Numbered from the stretch's first letter, positions 32,032 to 42,568 are shown. The stretch: DNA of 64,000 nucleotides from Clostridiales bacterium (GCA_015055815.1 SVHM01000005.1:1-64000); one strand, 5' to 3'. A program made the numbers and translations. The notes: generated by a model not told the origin, from the letters alone.

Positions 32032-32475
32032 ATGGAAAAACAACAATACGAAACAACAACAAAATTATTAGACGAAGCATACAAAAATGTGCGAATGGCA
32101 AGCTTTGCAATTGATTGCATTATTGATAAAATTCAAGACCAATCACTTGAAGACTTACTTAGAAAACAAAACGATTGTTATCTTCACTATGTTGAGAAAA
32201 TTGAGAGTATGTGCGAAGAATTAAAACATAAGCCTAAAGATATCAATTTTATGCTAAAAGGCATGTCATTTGCAAGTATAAAAACAAAAACCATGATGAA
32301 TGACGAAACGCCCCATCTTGCCGAAATGCTAGTTCAAGGCACAACTATGGGCATTACCGATACTCTAAAAGCAAAAAGCGAATATCCAACAGACAACCAA
32401 GAACTAATAAAAATTGTAGACGAAATAGTTGATTGCGAAGAAAAATTTGTAGATTCACTTAAAACTTTTCTATAA
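32032..32475 (+). CDS. Hypothetical helical (ferritin-like fold?) protein
   Basis: All-alpha 147 aa; downstream hairpin terminator near 32485-32520. Confidence 0.55.
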   Translation: MEKQQYETTTKLLDEAYKNVRMASFAIDCIIDKIQDQSLEDLLRKQNDCYLHYVEKIESMCEELKHKPKDINFMLKGMSFASIKTKTMMNDETPHLAEMLVQGTTMGITDTLKAKSEYPTDNQELIKIVDEIVDCEEKFVDSLKTFL

Positions 32476-32592
32476 TTAATAAAAAGGAACAATCACATTG
32501 TAAATGATTATTCCTTTTTATTATATCAACACTATCAAAATTTTACTATTTATTAAATATAATACTTTTATTTAAAAATAATACAATTGTCA

Positions 32593-33651
32593 TTATAAAC
32601 AATCCATATTCTGAAAATCAGACGAATATACTTTTTGATTTTGCATACACCCTTTAATAGTTTCGGTAAATAACGGATATTCCAAATAATTTTGAGAAGA
32701 CACTCCACCAAATAATCCAACACCATTTCTTTGATAATCAACAAAATAATCAAATATTGATTTCCCATTCTGATCAATTTTATCTCTGCACATAGCCATA
32801 ATTTGACACCCACCACCAGTAACATACGCTAAAAACATATTTTCTTGTTCTTCTTTAGATAATTTACTCATAATTTGTTCAATAACTTGAACTCTATCTT
32901 TATAGCCACATTCAATCTTTTCATTAGGATACATTTGTGACATAATTTTCATAGTGAAATATTCATTTAACCCCTCATTAAAATCATCAAATATCCCTCT
33001 TTCATTTATTATTCTAACACCTTGAAAATAATATTCATTACCATCATTTTCTTGTTTTTTCCAAACAGATAAAACATGCAACATTTCGTGTACAAAAATT
33101 TTTATAGCATTAATACGTTCATCTTTTGACTTATTTTTCGTTGCTTTTAAAATTGGTGCAAAAACCCTAATACCATCTTGAACACGATAAGCACCTGTTG
33201 TAGCATTCATTTGATGTTTTTCAATAAAAGCCTTTGCCATAACGGGATTATGCTTTACCAAATCTTCTGCAAATTTATATTGTCTTAATTCTCTTTCGGC
33301 ATGTTCTTGCGAAGTACCAATCATATCCAATGGCAATTTAACATCAATATCCCTGTAAATGAATTCACATATCGACATAATGATTGGTGGTATTTCCATA
33401 TCCATTTCGTCAATTCTAATAGCGGAAACTTCATCCATAATTTTTCTAAAATGATTTATAATATTATTTTCTACTAGAGTCCTTTGAAAATCATTACAAT
33501 TTTGTATAGCAATGCTTTTAATTTCTTCTAATAACCTATTCAAAATAAATTCTATTTCAATAATATCTTTATCTCTATTATTAGAGTTAAATAATAAATA
33601 TTCCACACCGTCTAGATTTTTTCTTTTTTGATTTAAAATTGTATTAATCAT
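32593..33651 (-). CDS. Hypothetical protein with HExxH zinc-metalloprotease-like motif
   Basis: INAIKIFVHEMLHVLSVWKK followed by GIFDDFNEGLNEYFTMKI. Confidence 0.65.
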   Translation of the reverse strand: MINTILNQKRKNLDGVEYLLFNSNNRDKDIIEIEFILNRLLEEIKSIAIQNCNDFQRTLVENNIINHFRKIMDEVSAIRIDEMDMEIPPIIMSICEFIYRDIDVKLPLDMIGTSQEHAERELRQYKFAEDLVKHNPVMAKAFIEKHQMNATTGAYRVQDGIRVFAPILKATKNKSKDERINAIKIFVHEMLHVLSVWKKQENDGNEYYFQGVRIINERGIFDDFNEGLNEYFTMKIMSQMYPNEKIECGYKDRVQVIEQIMSKLSKEEQENMFLAYVTGGGCQIMAMCRDKIDQNGKSIFDYFVDYQRNGVGLFGGVSSQNYLEYPLFTETIKGCMQNQKVYSSDFQNMDCL

Positions 33652-33688
33652 AACTCTATTGCTCCAACATAAAAACTTTTATATTCAC

Positions 33689-34027
33689 TCAAATCAAAAC
33701 TACACTCACACCACTATTTATACTTTGTAAATTTTCATGCAAAATAATTTCAGGAGATATCTTGCAAATTAATTGCTTTGTTTCATTAAGCTCTCCCCAA
33801 TTCTCACCGAAAACATAATCTTTAATTATACCGTCTTTTTTAAGTTTAGGCAGATAAGACATAATTTCTTTCTTTATAACACCACCACAACCATGTGAGC
33901 CATAACCATGAATTACAACTATTACTCTATTCCCAACCGCTTTTGAATAATTAATTTCTTGGTCAAGAAGATAAAGGGCATAATCTGAATTAGGATTATC
34001 TTTTTTAATATTAACAACCCTAATCAT
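33689..34027 (-). CDS. Smr-domain-like protein
   Basis: RVIVVIHGYGSHGCGGVIKKEI resembles the Smr HGxGxG core. Confidence 0.65.
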   Translation of the reverse strand: MIRVVNIKKDNPNSDYALYLLDQEINYSKAVGNRVIVVIHGYGSHGCGGVIKKEIMSYLPKLKKDGIIKDYVFGENWGELNETKQLICKISPEIILHENLQSINSGVSVVLI

Positions 34028-34562
34028 TTTTACATCCTATAAACGAAACTTCAACAGTCCCATATTTTCTTGTATTATTTATTTCATAATTGGCTGGAAT
34101 TTTAAATTCCTTACCAACAATATGCTCAAATATTATTAACCCATCATTCAAAAGCATATTATTTTTACTAATAAATTCTAATGCTCGTTCGCCAAAATCA
34201 GTATCATATGGCGGATCTAAGAATATTAAATTAAACTTATCATGTTTTAATTTTTCTAAAGCATTTAAATAATCTCCAACAATCAAATTAGGCGTTTCTT
34301 TTGCTTTAGCAAAATTTTTTTTGATTAACGATACACTATCTTTATTATTATCACAAATTGTAACCCTTTTAGCACCACGACTAACAAACTCAAGGCTTAC
34401 AGCCCCCGTTCCACCAAACAAGTCCAAAATATCACTATCCGCAATTCTAAATTGGATTATATTAAAAATATTTTCCCTTACCCTATCAATAGTTGGCCTA
34501 ATATTTCCATATTCAAAAGTATTAAGTTGTAGCCCTTTATATTTCCCCGCAATTATTCTCAT
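34020..34562 (-). CDS. rsmD: 16S rRNA (guanine966-N2)-methyltransferase RsmD
   Basis: MRIIAGKYKG, RPTIDRVRENIFNI, DLFGGTGAVSLE, FLDPPYD. Confidence 0.96.
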   Translation of the reverse strand: MRIIAGKYKGLQLNTFEYGNIRPTIDRVRENIFNIIQFRIADSDILDLFGGTGAVSLEFVSRGAKRVTICDNNKDSVSLIKKNFAKAKETPNLIVGDYLNALEKLKHDKFNLIFLDPPYDTDFGERALEFISKNNMLLNDGLIIFEHIVGKEFKIPANYEINNTRKYGTVEVSFIGCKND

Positions 34563-34688
34563 AAATCACCTAATTTTATTATACAACAAAAAAAATTAAT
34601 TGCAAATACTTTTATAACGTATTTACAATTAATAAATGTATATTTATTTATTATTGTGAATTATTATTTAAGAATATTTAAGATAAAT

Positions 34689-35753
34689 TTATCTTATTAT
34701 ATAATTCATCCTTTTGTAATTAAACTTAAGTAATATTTCATAAGGTGAAGTATTTAACGCTAAAGCATAGTCATTTAATGTGATTTTTTTATTTTTTTGA
34801 CATCCTAAGATAACGACTTCATCACCAATTTTTGCTGATGCCTCACTTAAATCTATCATAAACACATCCATACAAACATTACCAATAACTTTGCATTTAT
34901 ATCCATTTACAAGAACACTAAAATTATTAGATAGTCTTCTATCAAAGCCATCAGCATATCCAAGAGATACAACACCAACTGTTATTTTCTTAGTTGCTTT
35001 AAAATTTCTATCATATCCAACGGTCTCACCCTTTTTAACATCAAATAAGTTGATAATTTTCGATTTAATAGTAAGAACACATTTATTTCCAATCGTATTT
35101 TTCATATCACCATACATTAAAAATCCATTTCTTACCATATCCAATTGAAATTTTTTATCATAAACGGTAGCATATGAATTTGCAATATGAAATATTACAT
35201 CCTTATTTTTAACTAATTTTTTAAATTGATTAAACCTAATCAATTGTTTATTCATGTATTGAACATCTTTAGATTTTGTTGCAAGATGAGAATAAACACC
35301 TTTCAAGTTTAAATTATTCTTATTTATATAATTTATAGCTCTATTAAATTCAGTTATTGACTTAAAGCCATATCTATTAAGCCCAGTATTTACTTGAAGA
35401 TGAAACTTTAAATTAGCATCTTTAATATTTTTAAGTTGTGAAAAACAACCAATGCTTATATTTATATTATTTTTTATACAAAAATCAAATTCGGCACAGT
35501 CAACAACTCCCAAAACTAAAATTTCTGCTTTTTTATTAAATAATCTTAATTCAATCGCTTCATTTAAACACGCAACAGCAAAATAATCAACTTCACTACC
35601 AATAATATCATTAATTCCCCTTATTCCCAAGCCATAAGCATTGGCTTTTACAACTGCACAAAATTTAACATTTGACTTTAAACTTTTCTTAATATTGGCA
35701 ACATTATTTCTTAAAACTTTGCTATCTATAATATATTCATTAAAACTTTTCAT
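34689..35753 (-). CDS. alr: Alanine racemase
   Basis: CAVVKANAYGLG PLP lysine motif; VSLGYADGFDRRLSN; GNVCMDVFMIDL. Confidence 0.95.
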   Translation of the reverse strand: MKSFNEYIIDSKVLRNNVANIKKSLKSNVKFCAVVKANAYGLGIRGINDIIGSEVDYFAVACLNEAIELRLFNKKAEILVLGVVDCAEFDFCIKNNINISIGCFSQLKNIKDANLKFHLQVNTGLNRYGFKSITEFNRAINYINKNNLNLKGVYSHLATKSKDVQYMNKQLIRFNQFKKLVKNKDVIFHIANSYATVYDKKFQLDMVRNGFLMYGDMKNTIGNKCVLTIKSKIINLFDVKKGETVGYDRNFKATKKITVGVVSLGYADGFDRRLSNNFSVLVNGYKCKVIGNVCMDVFMIDLSEASAKIGDEVVILGCQKNKKITLNDYALALNTSPYEILLKFNYKRMNYIIR

Positions 35754-35855
35754 ACAATTTTTTATGATTTTAAATAAATATTAGTTACAAAAAAATAACA
35801 GAATTATGAAAATTCTATTATTTTACAATGTATAAATATTAAAATATTCTTATAT

Positions 35856-36317
35856 TTATTTATTATTAGTTGAACCAAAACCACCCGTTCTAACGGTAGT
35901 AATTTCTTCTTCATCATCAACTGTTAGAAATTTAAAGAAATAAATATGCCCTATTTTATCGCCTTTTTTAATTTCATAAGAATTTTTCCCGTGATTAAAA
36001 AGCATAAAACCAATGTTACCATCATTATTTTCATTATCTGCATAATCACTTTCAATAATTCCTATCCCCTGAGATACCATAATTTCCTTCTTTCCCATCC
36101 CAGAAGTAGTAGACAAAACAAAACCCTCATCATGATTGCAATAAGCCTTAACATTTAAAAATATCAGTTTTGTTTCCCCTGGTGCAATAACTTCATCAAT
36201 TGGAGAATAGCAATCATAACATACAGAATGCTTGGTTGCCCTAACTGGCATTTTAATATCTTCAGACTTTTGACCATATTTTAAAAACTCATCTCTAATT
36301 TTCGCAAATTTACGCAT
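35856..36317 (-). CDS. dut: dUTP diphosphatase-like protein
   Basis: GIGIIESDYADNENNDGNIGFMLFNHG and C-terminal TVRTGGFGSTNN. Confidence 0.85.
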   Translation of the reverse strand: MRKFAKIRDEFLKYGQKSEDIKMPVRATKHSVCYDCYSPIDEVIAPGETKLIFLNVKAYCNHDEGFVLSTTSGMGKKEIMVSQGIGIIESDYADNENNDGNIGFMLFNHGKNSYEIKKGDKIGHIYFFKFLTVDDEEEITTVRTGGFGSTNNK

Positions 36318-36380
36318 AACTTACTCCTTATCATAAGTATAACACAAACATAAAAAAGATTAAAATAAAATTATATAATA

Positions 36381-36946
36381 AACGCATGTTTCTTGTGTAT
36401 GTAAACACACATCGAGTCCCGAGAGCAATCAAAAAAGCACTCGAATGAGTGCTTGTTTTGGCGCTCCTAAGGAGACCAACAAAAATATATTCAATATGAA
36501 AAAATGATTGACCCACTGCGGTTACAGTGGGAACGGAGTTAAGAAACGCATGTTTCTTGTGTGTGCAATCACACGTCGAGTCCCGAGAAGCAAACAAAAA
36601 GCACTCGATTGAGTGCTTGTTTTGGTGCTCCTAAGGAACCAATAAAAATATATACAATATGAAAAAATAATTGACCCACTGCGGTTACAGTGGGAACGGA
36701 GTTAAGAAACGCATGTTTCTTGTGTGTGCAACACACGTCGAGTCCCGAGAAGCAAACAAAAAGCACTCGGATGAGTGCTTGTTTTGGTGCTCCTAAGGAA
36801 CCAATAAAAATATATACAATATGAAAAAATAATTGACCCACTGCGGTTACAGTGGGAACGGAGTTAAGAAACGCATGTTTCTTGTGTGTACAACACACGT
36901 CGAGTCCCGAGAAGCAAACAAAAAGCACTCGATTGAGTGCTTGTTT
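36381..36946. repeat. Tandem hairpin-rich repeat (units of 164, 163, 162 bp plus a 77-bp partial) ending at tRNA-Lys(CTT) 3' end
   Basis: AACGCATGTTTCTTGTGT at 36381, 36545, 36708 and 36870; each unit has CCCACTG/CAGTGGG, AAGAAAC/GTTTCTT, GTGTGT/ACACAC and AAGCACTC/GAGTGCTT stems and a copy of TGGTGCTCC (tRNA-Lys 3' end). Confidence 0.95.
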
Positions 36947-37023
36947 TGGTGCTCCCTCGGAGACTCGAACTCCGGACCCACTGATTAAGAGTCAGTTGCT
37001 CTACCAACTGAGCTAAGGAAGCA
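36947..37023 (-). tRNA. tRNA-Lys(CTT)
   Basis: TGCTTCCTTAGCTCAGTTGGTAGAGCAACTGACTCTTAATCAG...GGGAGCACCA. Confidence 0.95.
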
Positions 37024-37113
37024 TATTTATCTTGACTTTAATAATATACTACAAGAAATTTTATTTGTCAAGATTAAATACCAACTTATTAAAATAATTT
37101 TTTATATGTCAAG

Positions 37114-38394
37114 TCACAACATATACATATCAGTTCTTAAGCATCTAAATTCTAAAAATAATTTTTGATTATTTTCTAATAGTTTATTGAGTTTGATTTT
37201 TTCCATATTTGAAAGCTTATTTGAATAATTTTTTAAACTTTCTTCAATATATTTATTAGCATCATTAAACAAACTATTAATAGCAACCAAAATTTCTTGT
37301 TTATCGTCTTGTTTATAGTCGGTAGAACTGACAAAATTTTTAAAAACTTGCAAAAACGATTTCATTTGCAAAAAATAATCTTCTATATTTTGAAAACTAT
37401 AATTACCCGAACTTTTTAATAATTCAAAGTTTTGACACAAATCATTTGTTTTATTCTTAAACCATTTTAATGTATCAATATAATAAATAGGAATATTATA
37501 ATATTCAGAATGATACAAAGAATTTTTGCCTATTTCATCAAAACAAAGTATATAATCAGGCTTCCTTTTCTCACCTTCCGTGCTTCGCCAAATTAAACCT
37601 TCAGCATATTGCCCAACCATGTTTTTAGATAGTTTATCTGGGGTAAAATATACAGTTGGCGAATAATTTGGCAATCTATCAGAAACATTCCATTCTGTTT
37701 GAATATCACAATTACCTATTGTAATAATATCATCCTTTGTAAGATGATTAAAGCCATAATTTACACATCTATAACCATCACCAACACGACATGCATGTCC
37801 AATAAAATCTTTTGTAACAATAGAGCCAGAAATAGTATTTGAATTACCCCAATTTTTATCCGTAAATAAATACGGTCTATATAGTAGCATTTCTGCATTC
37901 TCAAAATTTGAAAAACCAACAGAAATATTATGTATAAACAGATAAAAATCTTCATTTGTAATATCTACAACATTATCATATTCATTACCATATTTATCTA
38001 CAAATTTTTCTGACGGCGTATAGTACTGAGAAAACTTATTCGCATAATCGTATTTTTCTTTCTCAGCCATTATATCTCTAATATTCAGAAAATACTTATC
38101 TAAATCAATCCCACTACTACATATTTTATAATAAATACCCTTAATTATATTTGCATCTTTACAATTAATTATTAAATATAAATCTTCAGTAATACTTTTT
38201 AAAAAACTATAATTTGACATAAATAAGTCATCATTTTCAAATGCGTATAAAACAGATTTTACAAGCGGAATAATTTCATACTCATGAAAACTAGGAAGTA
38301 GCAAAAGGAGTGATGCATTTCTAGCAACACCAGGAAAACACGTTTCATTAAGATATTTTATATTTCTATCATATATAACTTTATCCATAACCAC
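37114..38394 (-). CDS. Hypothetical protein (426 aa)
   Basis: Long ORF with coding-like composition; no family recognised. Confidence 0.6.
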   Translation of the reverse strand: MVMDKVIYDRNIKYLNETCFPGVARNASLLLLLPSFHEYEIIPLVKSVLYAFENDDLFMSNYSFLKSITEDLYLIINCKDANIIKGIYYKICSSGIDLDKYFLNIRDIMAEKEKYDYANKFSQYYTPSEKFVDKYGNEYDNVVDITNEDFYLFIHNISVGFSNFENAEMLLYRPYLFTDKNWGNSNTISGSIVTKDFIGHACRVGDGYRCVNYGFNHLTKDDIITIGNCDIQTEWNVSDRLPNYSPTVYFTPDKLSKNMVGQYAEGLIWRSTEGEKRKPDYILCFDEIGKNSLYHSEYYNIPIYYIDTLKWFKNKTNDLCQNFELLKSSGNYSFQNIEDYFLQMKSFLQVFKNFVSSTDYKQDDKQEILVAINSLFNDANKYIEESLKNYSNKLSNMEKIKLNKLLENNQKLFLEFRCLRTDMYML

Positions 38395-38540
38395 ATATTC
38401 CTTATTATATATTATATCATATTAAATAACTCAATTCAATAGGCAACAAAAAACCATCAACTATTTAAATGTCATCAAATAAAAGCTGTATAAAAAAAGG
38501 AGTATCAAATTATGACACTCCTAAATAAAACTAAACTATA

Positions 38541-39235
38541 TTATTTATCTTGTCTAGTCATACTACCTAGTTCATTCATTCTCTTTAACATATCGTCAGC
38601 AATTTCTTGTTGTGATTTTCCAGTTTTAATAAGTTCAGAATAAAGGACCGGTTTATCAACAATAGTTACTTTTGCTTTTTTATTGCAATATGCACAATAA
38701 ATTGGCAAATCAATCCCTTCTTTATAACAAGTCTTAGCAAAAACCAAAAATCCAGGGTATAAGTGAGTTAGTTCGTCAAAATAGCCATTACTAGAGTCTT
38801 CTGGGAAAAGAACTATGATTGATTATTTTTTATAGCTTCCATGCTTTGTCTTATGGTTTTTCTAAACCTAGCATCCCTATATGTTGATATAAGTCTAAGT
38901 CCCCTATAAAATAACCACGCAAGCGGTGCTGCAATTATACAAAACAATCTCGCACCAAACAAATTCCAATGTTTCTTTTCATGATAATAAGTTTTTGATA
39001 AATATTTATAAACCATAAATATATTAGAGTTCATTTCATAAGTACCCCAAAATCTAAAGTTTAAACCAGAATAAAATTCAAAAGCAAACGGACCTGATGT
39101 TCCCACATGATTACTAATAACTAGTGACCCATCTTTTATTTCTTCACCTAAATATTTAAACTCCGACTTTCTTATAAACAATTTCATGAATGATTTAAGA
39201 CATCTAAACCACCACGACCTTTTAGGATATTTCAT
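38541..39235 (-). pseudogene. Lysophospholipid-acyltransferase-like gene with apparent -1 frameshift
   Basis: N part 38813-39235 (SLVISNHVGTSGPF...) ends at NNQS*; adding one nt at CAATC (38815-38825) joins it to IVLFPEDSSNGYFDELTHLYPGFLVFAKTCYKEGIDLP... Confidence 0.7.
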
Positions 39236-39264
39236 AATGTTTCCTTTTCATTAGTATTTTTAAA

Positions 39265-41931
39265 TTATTCACTTCTAAGACATGTTACTGGGTCTTTTTT
39301 AGAAGCGATATAAGCAGGTACAGTTCCCGCAATTGTAGTTAGAATTGTACTTATTACAACAAGTGTTAGCGCATCACCAAATTCCAAAATTGCCATACTA
39401 GTAGTTATTGCTCCACCAGCTACCGCTTTTATAATTGCACTTATTGGGAATGTAAGTACCCAACTGATAAGTACCCCTAAAAGCCCTGAGAAGAAGCCAA
39501 CAAGTATAGTTTCACTATTGAATATTCTAGAAATATCTTTCTTTCTTGCACCAATAGACCTTAGAACACCAATTTCTTTCTTCCTTTCAACAACTGAAGT
39601 ATATGTAATAATTCCAATCATAACAGATGATACAACTAACGAAATTCCAGCAAATGCTATTAGCACGTATGAAATTATATCAATCATTTGCCCCATTGTA
39701 TTTGTTAAAATTTCAGTCATATCTGTATATAGTATATTTTGTTTTGAGCCTTTTTCTGTCTTATTCCAATCTTCAATTAAATTAACTATATTTTGTTTTG
39801 CATCAAAGCTTGTAGGATAAAAACTAATTGACGCTGGCATTTTAGTTACCCCTACACCTTGCAATGCCATATTATATGCTTGTTCATGGGTAATACCCAT
39901 ATTTAATTTATTATTAACAGACAATACTAAGCCTTCATTATTCACACCAACAACGCCACCAGAATATTCCCCAGTCGATTTGAAGATATAATTACCGCTC
40001 ATACCCATCATAGCCATTTCTGATACATCAATCGTATATATCCATGGAAGCTCAATATTATAAACCAAATCTCCAGTAATACCATTATCAATATTTGTTT
40101 GTATTCTCTTCTCTGCTTCTTTAACAATTTTAGAATTAGTCGCATTTTCGTTATAAAGTTCTCTTAAAGAACTTGTATAAACAAGTCCCGATGATAAAAT
40201 TTCAGTTTCTACATTATCTTTTACTCTTAAAACACCCGAAATTTTTAGTTTTAACAATCCATCATTTTTAACATCAAAATCATCTAGATTTTTCGCATCA
40301 TTAAACAATTGTTGATATTTTAATTGATTATTAGAAATATTATCAGGTATAGTATCAAAACTCAAACCATTGAAATCATCATCATAAATAGCATTGTTTA
40401 ATGCCAAAACATATTCACATTTATCAACAATATCTACATACTTTATTTCTGCATATTTACCACTTTCAGTATCAACTTCGTATGGCAATCCAAGATATTG
40501 TGCAACCTTTATATCTACCTTATTTTCACTATCTACTACAAGCATAAGTTCATTAGGTTTGGAAGAATAGTTTCCCGCAACTATTTCGTAATTTTCTAAT
40601 ATCCAATCTTTTTCATCTAGTATTTCATAAACAGTTGATGAAGAAGACCCCATTACACTAAGTGACCCTGTATTTTGTATTGGAGTTACAATACCTTTAC
40701 TTTTAGTCAACATTTTAATAGGTAAATTATAATCATATTGAATAGCATTTAAATCTTTATTACTTTTTTTCTTATCGTTTTCAACATAATCATCTACATA
40801 TTTAACAAAATCTTCGCTAAACAAATTCAAATGTCCCAAGTCTTCCATCATAGAAGCGGTGTCATATATTCCAAGTGCATCATCTGAAGTTTCTTTATTC
40901 AATTCACCCACAGCATTAGATAGTCCGCCATTTTTAATAGCATCCATATTAGCCGCCACCATACCAATATTTAATGGATAACCACCCAATGTATCCGATT
41001 GAAGATTGTTTATATAATTACTAAAACCCGAACTAACGGCAAGTACTAGCGCTATACCAATTATTCCAATTGAACCAGCTAAACTTTCAACAATTGTTTT
41101 ACCCTTTTTTGACCAAAGATTTTTTAAAGACAAATTAAATGCAGTACCATAACCCATAGCCGATTTAATTTTCTTTTTCTTTTTTCTCTCTTTTTCTTTT
41201 ACATCTTTCTTTTCGTATGTAACTTTATCTTCAGCAATCTCTTCTTCACTTGGAATATATGGATTGGTATCATGTTTAACTTCGCCATCTAGAATACTGA
41301 TAATTCTTGTTGAGTACATATTCGCAAGATCTTCGTTATGGGTAACCATAATAATCAAATACTTATCTGATATCTTTTTAAGAATATCCATTACTTGAAC
41401 ACTTGTTTCACTATCTAACGCACCCGTTGGTTCATCAGCAAGTATTATCTTTGGCTCATTAACAATTGCCCTTGCAATTGCAACTCTTTGCATTTGTCCA
41501 CCAGATAATTGATTTGGTTTTTTCTTAATTTGGTCATCAAGCCCAACTTCTTTTAATGCTTTTAATGCTCTTTTTCTTTTTTCCTTCTTATTAAGCCCTG
41601 CAATACTTAAAGCAAGTTCAACGTTTTCAAGAATGCTTAAATGTCCAATAAGATTATATGATTGAAAAACAAAACCAATATAATGATTTCTATATGCGTC
41701 CCAATCTTTATCTTTATACTCCTTTGTCGATACACCATTGATAACTATATCTCCCGAAGTATATTTGTCTAGACCACCAATAATATTAAGCATAGTTGTT
41801 TTTCCACAACCAGATGGTCCTAGTATAGACACAAATTCACTATTTCTAAAATTAATAGATACTGATTTTAAAGCATGAACTACTGAACTGGTTGTAGCAT
41901 AATCTTTAACTATGTTTTTTATTTGTATCAT
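39265..41931 (-). CDS. ABC transporter, ATP-binding domain fused to MacB/FtsX-type permease
   Basis: LGPSGCGKTTMLNIIGG, LSGGQMQRVAIARAI, FtsX-type C-terminus VVERKKEIGVLRSIGARKKDI. Confidence 0.93.
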   Translation of the reverse strand: MIQIKNIVKDYATTSSVVHALKSVSINFRNSEFVSILGPSGCGKTTMLNIIGGLDKYTSGDIVINGVSTKEYKDKDWDAYRNHYIGFVFQSYNLIGHLSILENVELALSIAGLNKKEKRKRALKALKEVGLDDQIKKKPNQLSGGQMQRVAIARAIVNEPKIILADEPTGALDSETSVQVMDILKKISDKYLIIMVTHNEDLANMYSTRIISILDGEVKHDTNPYIPSEEEIAEDKVTYEKKDVKEKERKKKKKIKSAMGYGTAFNLSLKNLWSKKGKTIVESLAGSIGIIGIALVLAVSSGFSNYINNLQSDTLGGYPLNIGMVAANMDAIKNGGLSNAVGELNKETSDDALGIYDTASMMEDLGHLNLFSEDFVKYVDDYVENDKKKSNKDLNAIQYDYNLPIKMLTKSKGIVTPIQNTGSLSVMGSSSSTVYEILDEKDWILENYEIVAGNYSSKPNELMLVVDSENKVDIKVAQYLGLPYEVDTESGKYAEIKYVDIVDKCEYVLALNNAIYDDDFNGLSFDTIPDNISNNQLKYQQLFNDAKNLDDFDVKNDGLLKLKISGVLRVKDNVETEILSSGLVYTSSLRELYNENATNSKIVKEAEKRIQTNIDNGITGDLVYNIELPWIYTIDVSEMAMMGMSGNYIFKSTGEYSGGVVGVNNEGLVLSVNNKLNMGITHEQAYNMALQGVGVTKMPASISFYPTSFDAKQNIVNLIEDWNKTEKGSKQNILYTDMTEILTNTMGQMIDIISYVLIAFAGISLVVSSVMIGIITYTSVVERKKEIGVLRSIGARKKDISRIFNSETILVGFFSGLLGVLISWVLTFPISAIIKAVAGGAITTSMAILEFGDALTLVVISTILTTIAGTVPAYIASKKDPVTCLRSE

Positions 41932-42105
41932 TTCCTATCCCCTTAAACTTTTATTTAACATTATATTAAAATTAAATTTAATTAATTACTACTTATTACA
42001 TGCTATTTTATTAATATATCACTAATTTTTTAGTCGGTCAATTAATTTTAAAGCACCACAAAAAAATACGACTTGATATTATATATAATATCAAATCGCA
42101 TATAT

Positions 42106-42495
42106 TTATTTCCCTTCACTTTCAAAAATATCATTTAATGTAATTTGACTTTCGTCTTCTTCTAACTTTAAATTACTTGCTGTTTCTTTATCGGCAAAAT
42201 AACTTTCAGCAAGTGCTGGTGAAATTTCATACATGTTATCGTAGATAAACTTATGCCAACTTGAAAAATCGCTCCTATCATCAATTGTAGAGCCAAACGA
42301 ATAATCATCTACCCAAAATAAATCTGACGCATAATGACCATTTGGTGCTCTATATTTAACCTGATAAGCCCTATAGCCTTCACTTTTATTTGTTGTTTTA
42401 CTTGCCATAAAGTCTATATTGTATTCTTTGGCTATAAACATTAAAATTTTTAAATTAATTTGACCTTCTTTTTTGCCTAGTTTTTCAATATACAT
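42106..42495 (-). CDS. Hypothetical protein
   Basis: 129 aa ORF, no recognised family. Confidence 0.5.
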   Translation of the reverse strand: MYIEKLGKKEGQINLKILMFIAKEYNIDFMASKTTNKSEGYRAYQVKYRAPNGHYASDLFWVDDYSFGSTIDDRSDFSSWHKFIYDNMYEISPALAESYFADKETASNLKLEEDESQITLNDIFESEGK

Positions 42496-42568
42496 AATTA
42501 ACCTTCCTTGTACATAAAGATTATATCATGAAACTGAAAAATGTCAATACCCGCCTATTTTAAAACTT

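Noticed and set aside
36661-36710. T-box riboswitch in the Lys(CTT) array (TGTAACCGCAG resembles the T-box AGGGTGGNACCGCG)
   Set aside because: The resemblance lies inside a perfect CCCACTG/CAGTGGG hairpin, there is no specifier-loop domain and no downstream amino-acid gene in sense.
36569-36928. 119-aa minus-strand ORF with internally repeated protein sequence (VLFVCFSGLDVCCTHKKHAFLNSVPTVTAVG...)
   Set aside because: Open only because the 162-bp repeat length is a multiple of three; it runs through terminator hairpins and neighbouring units (164, 163 bp) break the frame, so structure and not coding is the likely constraint.
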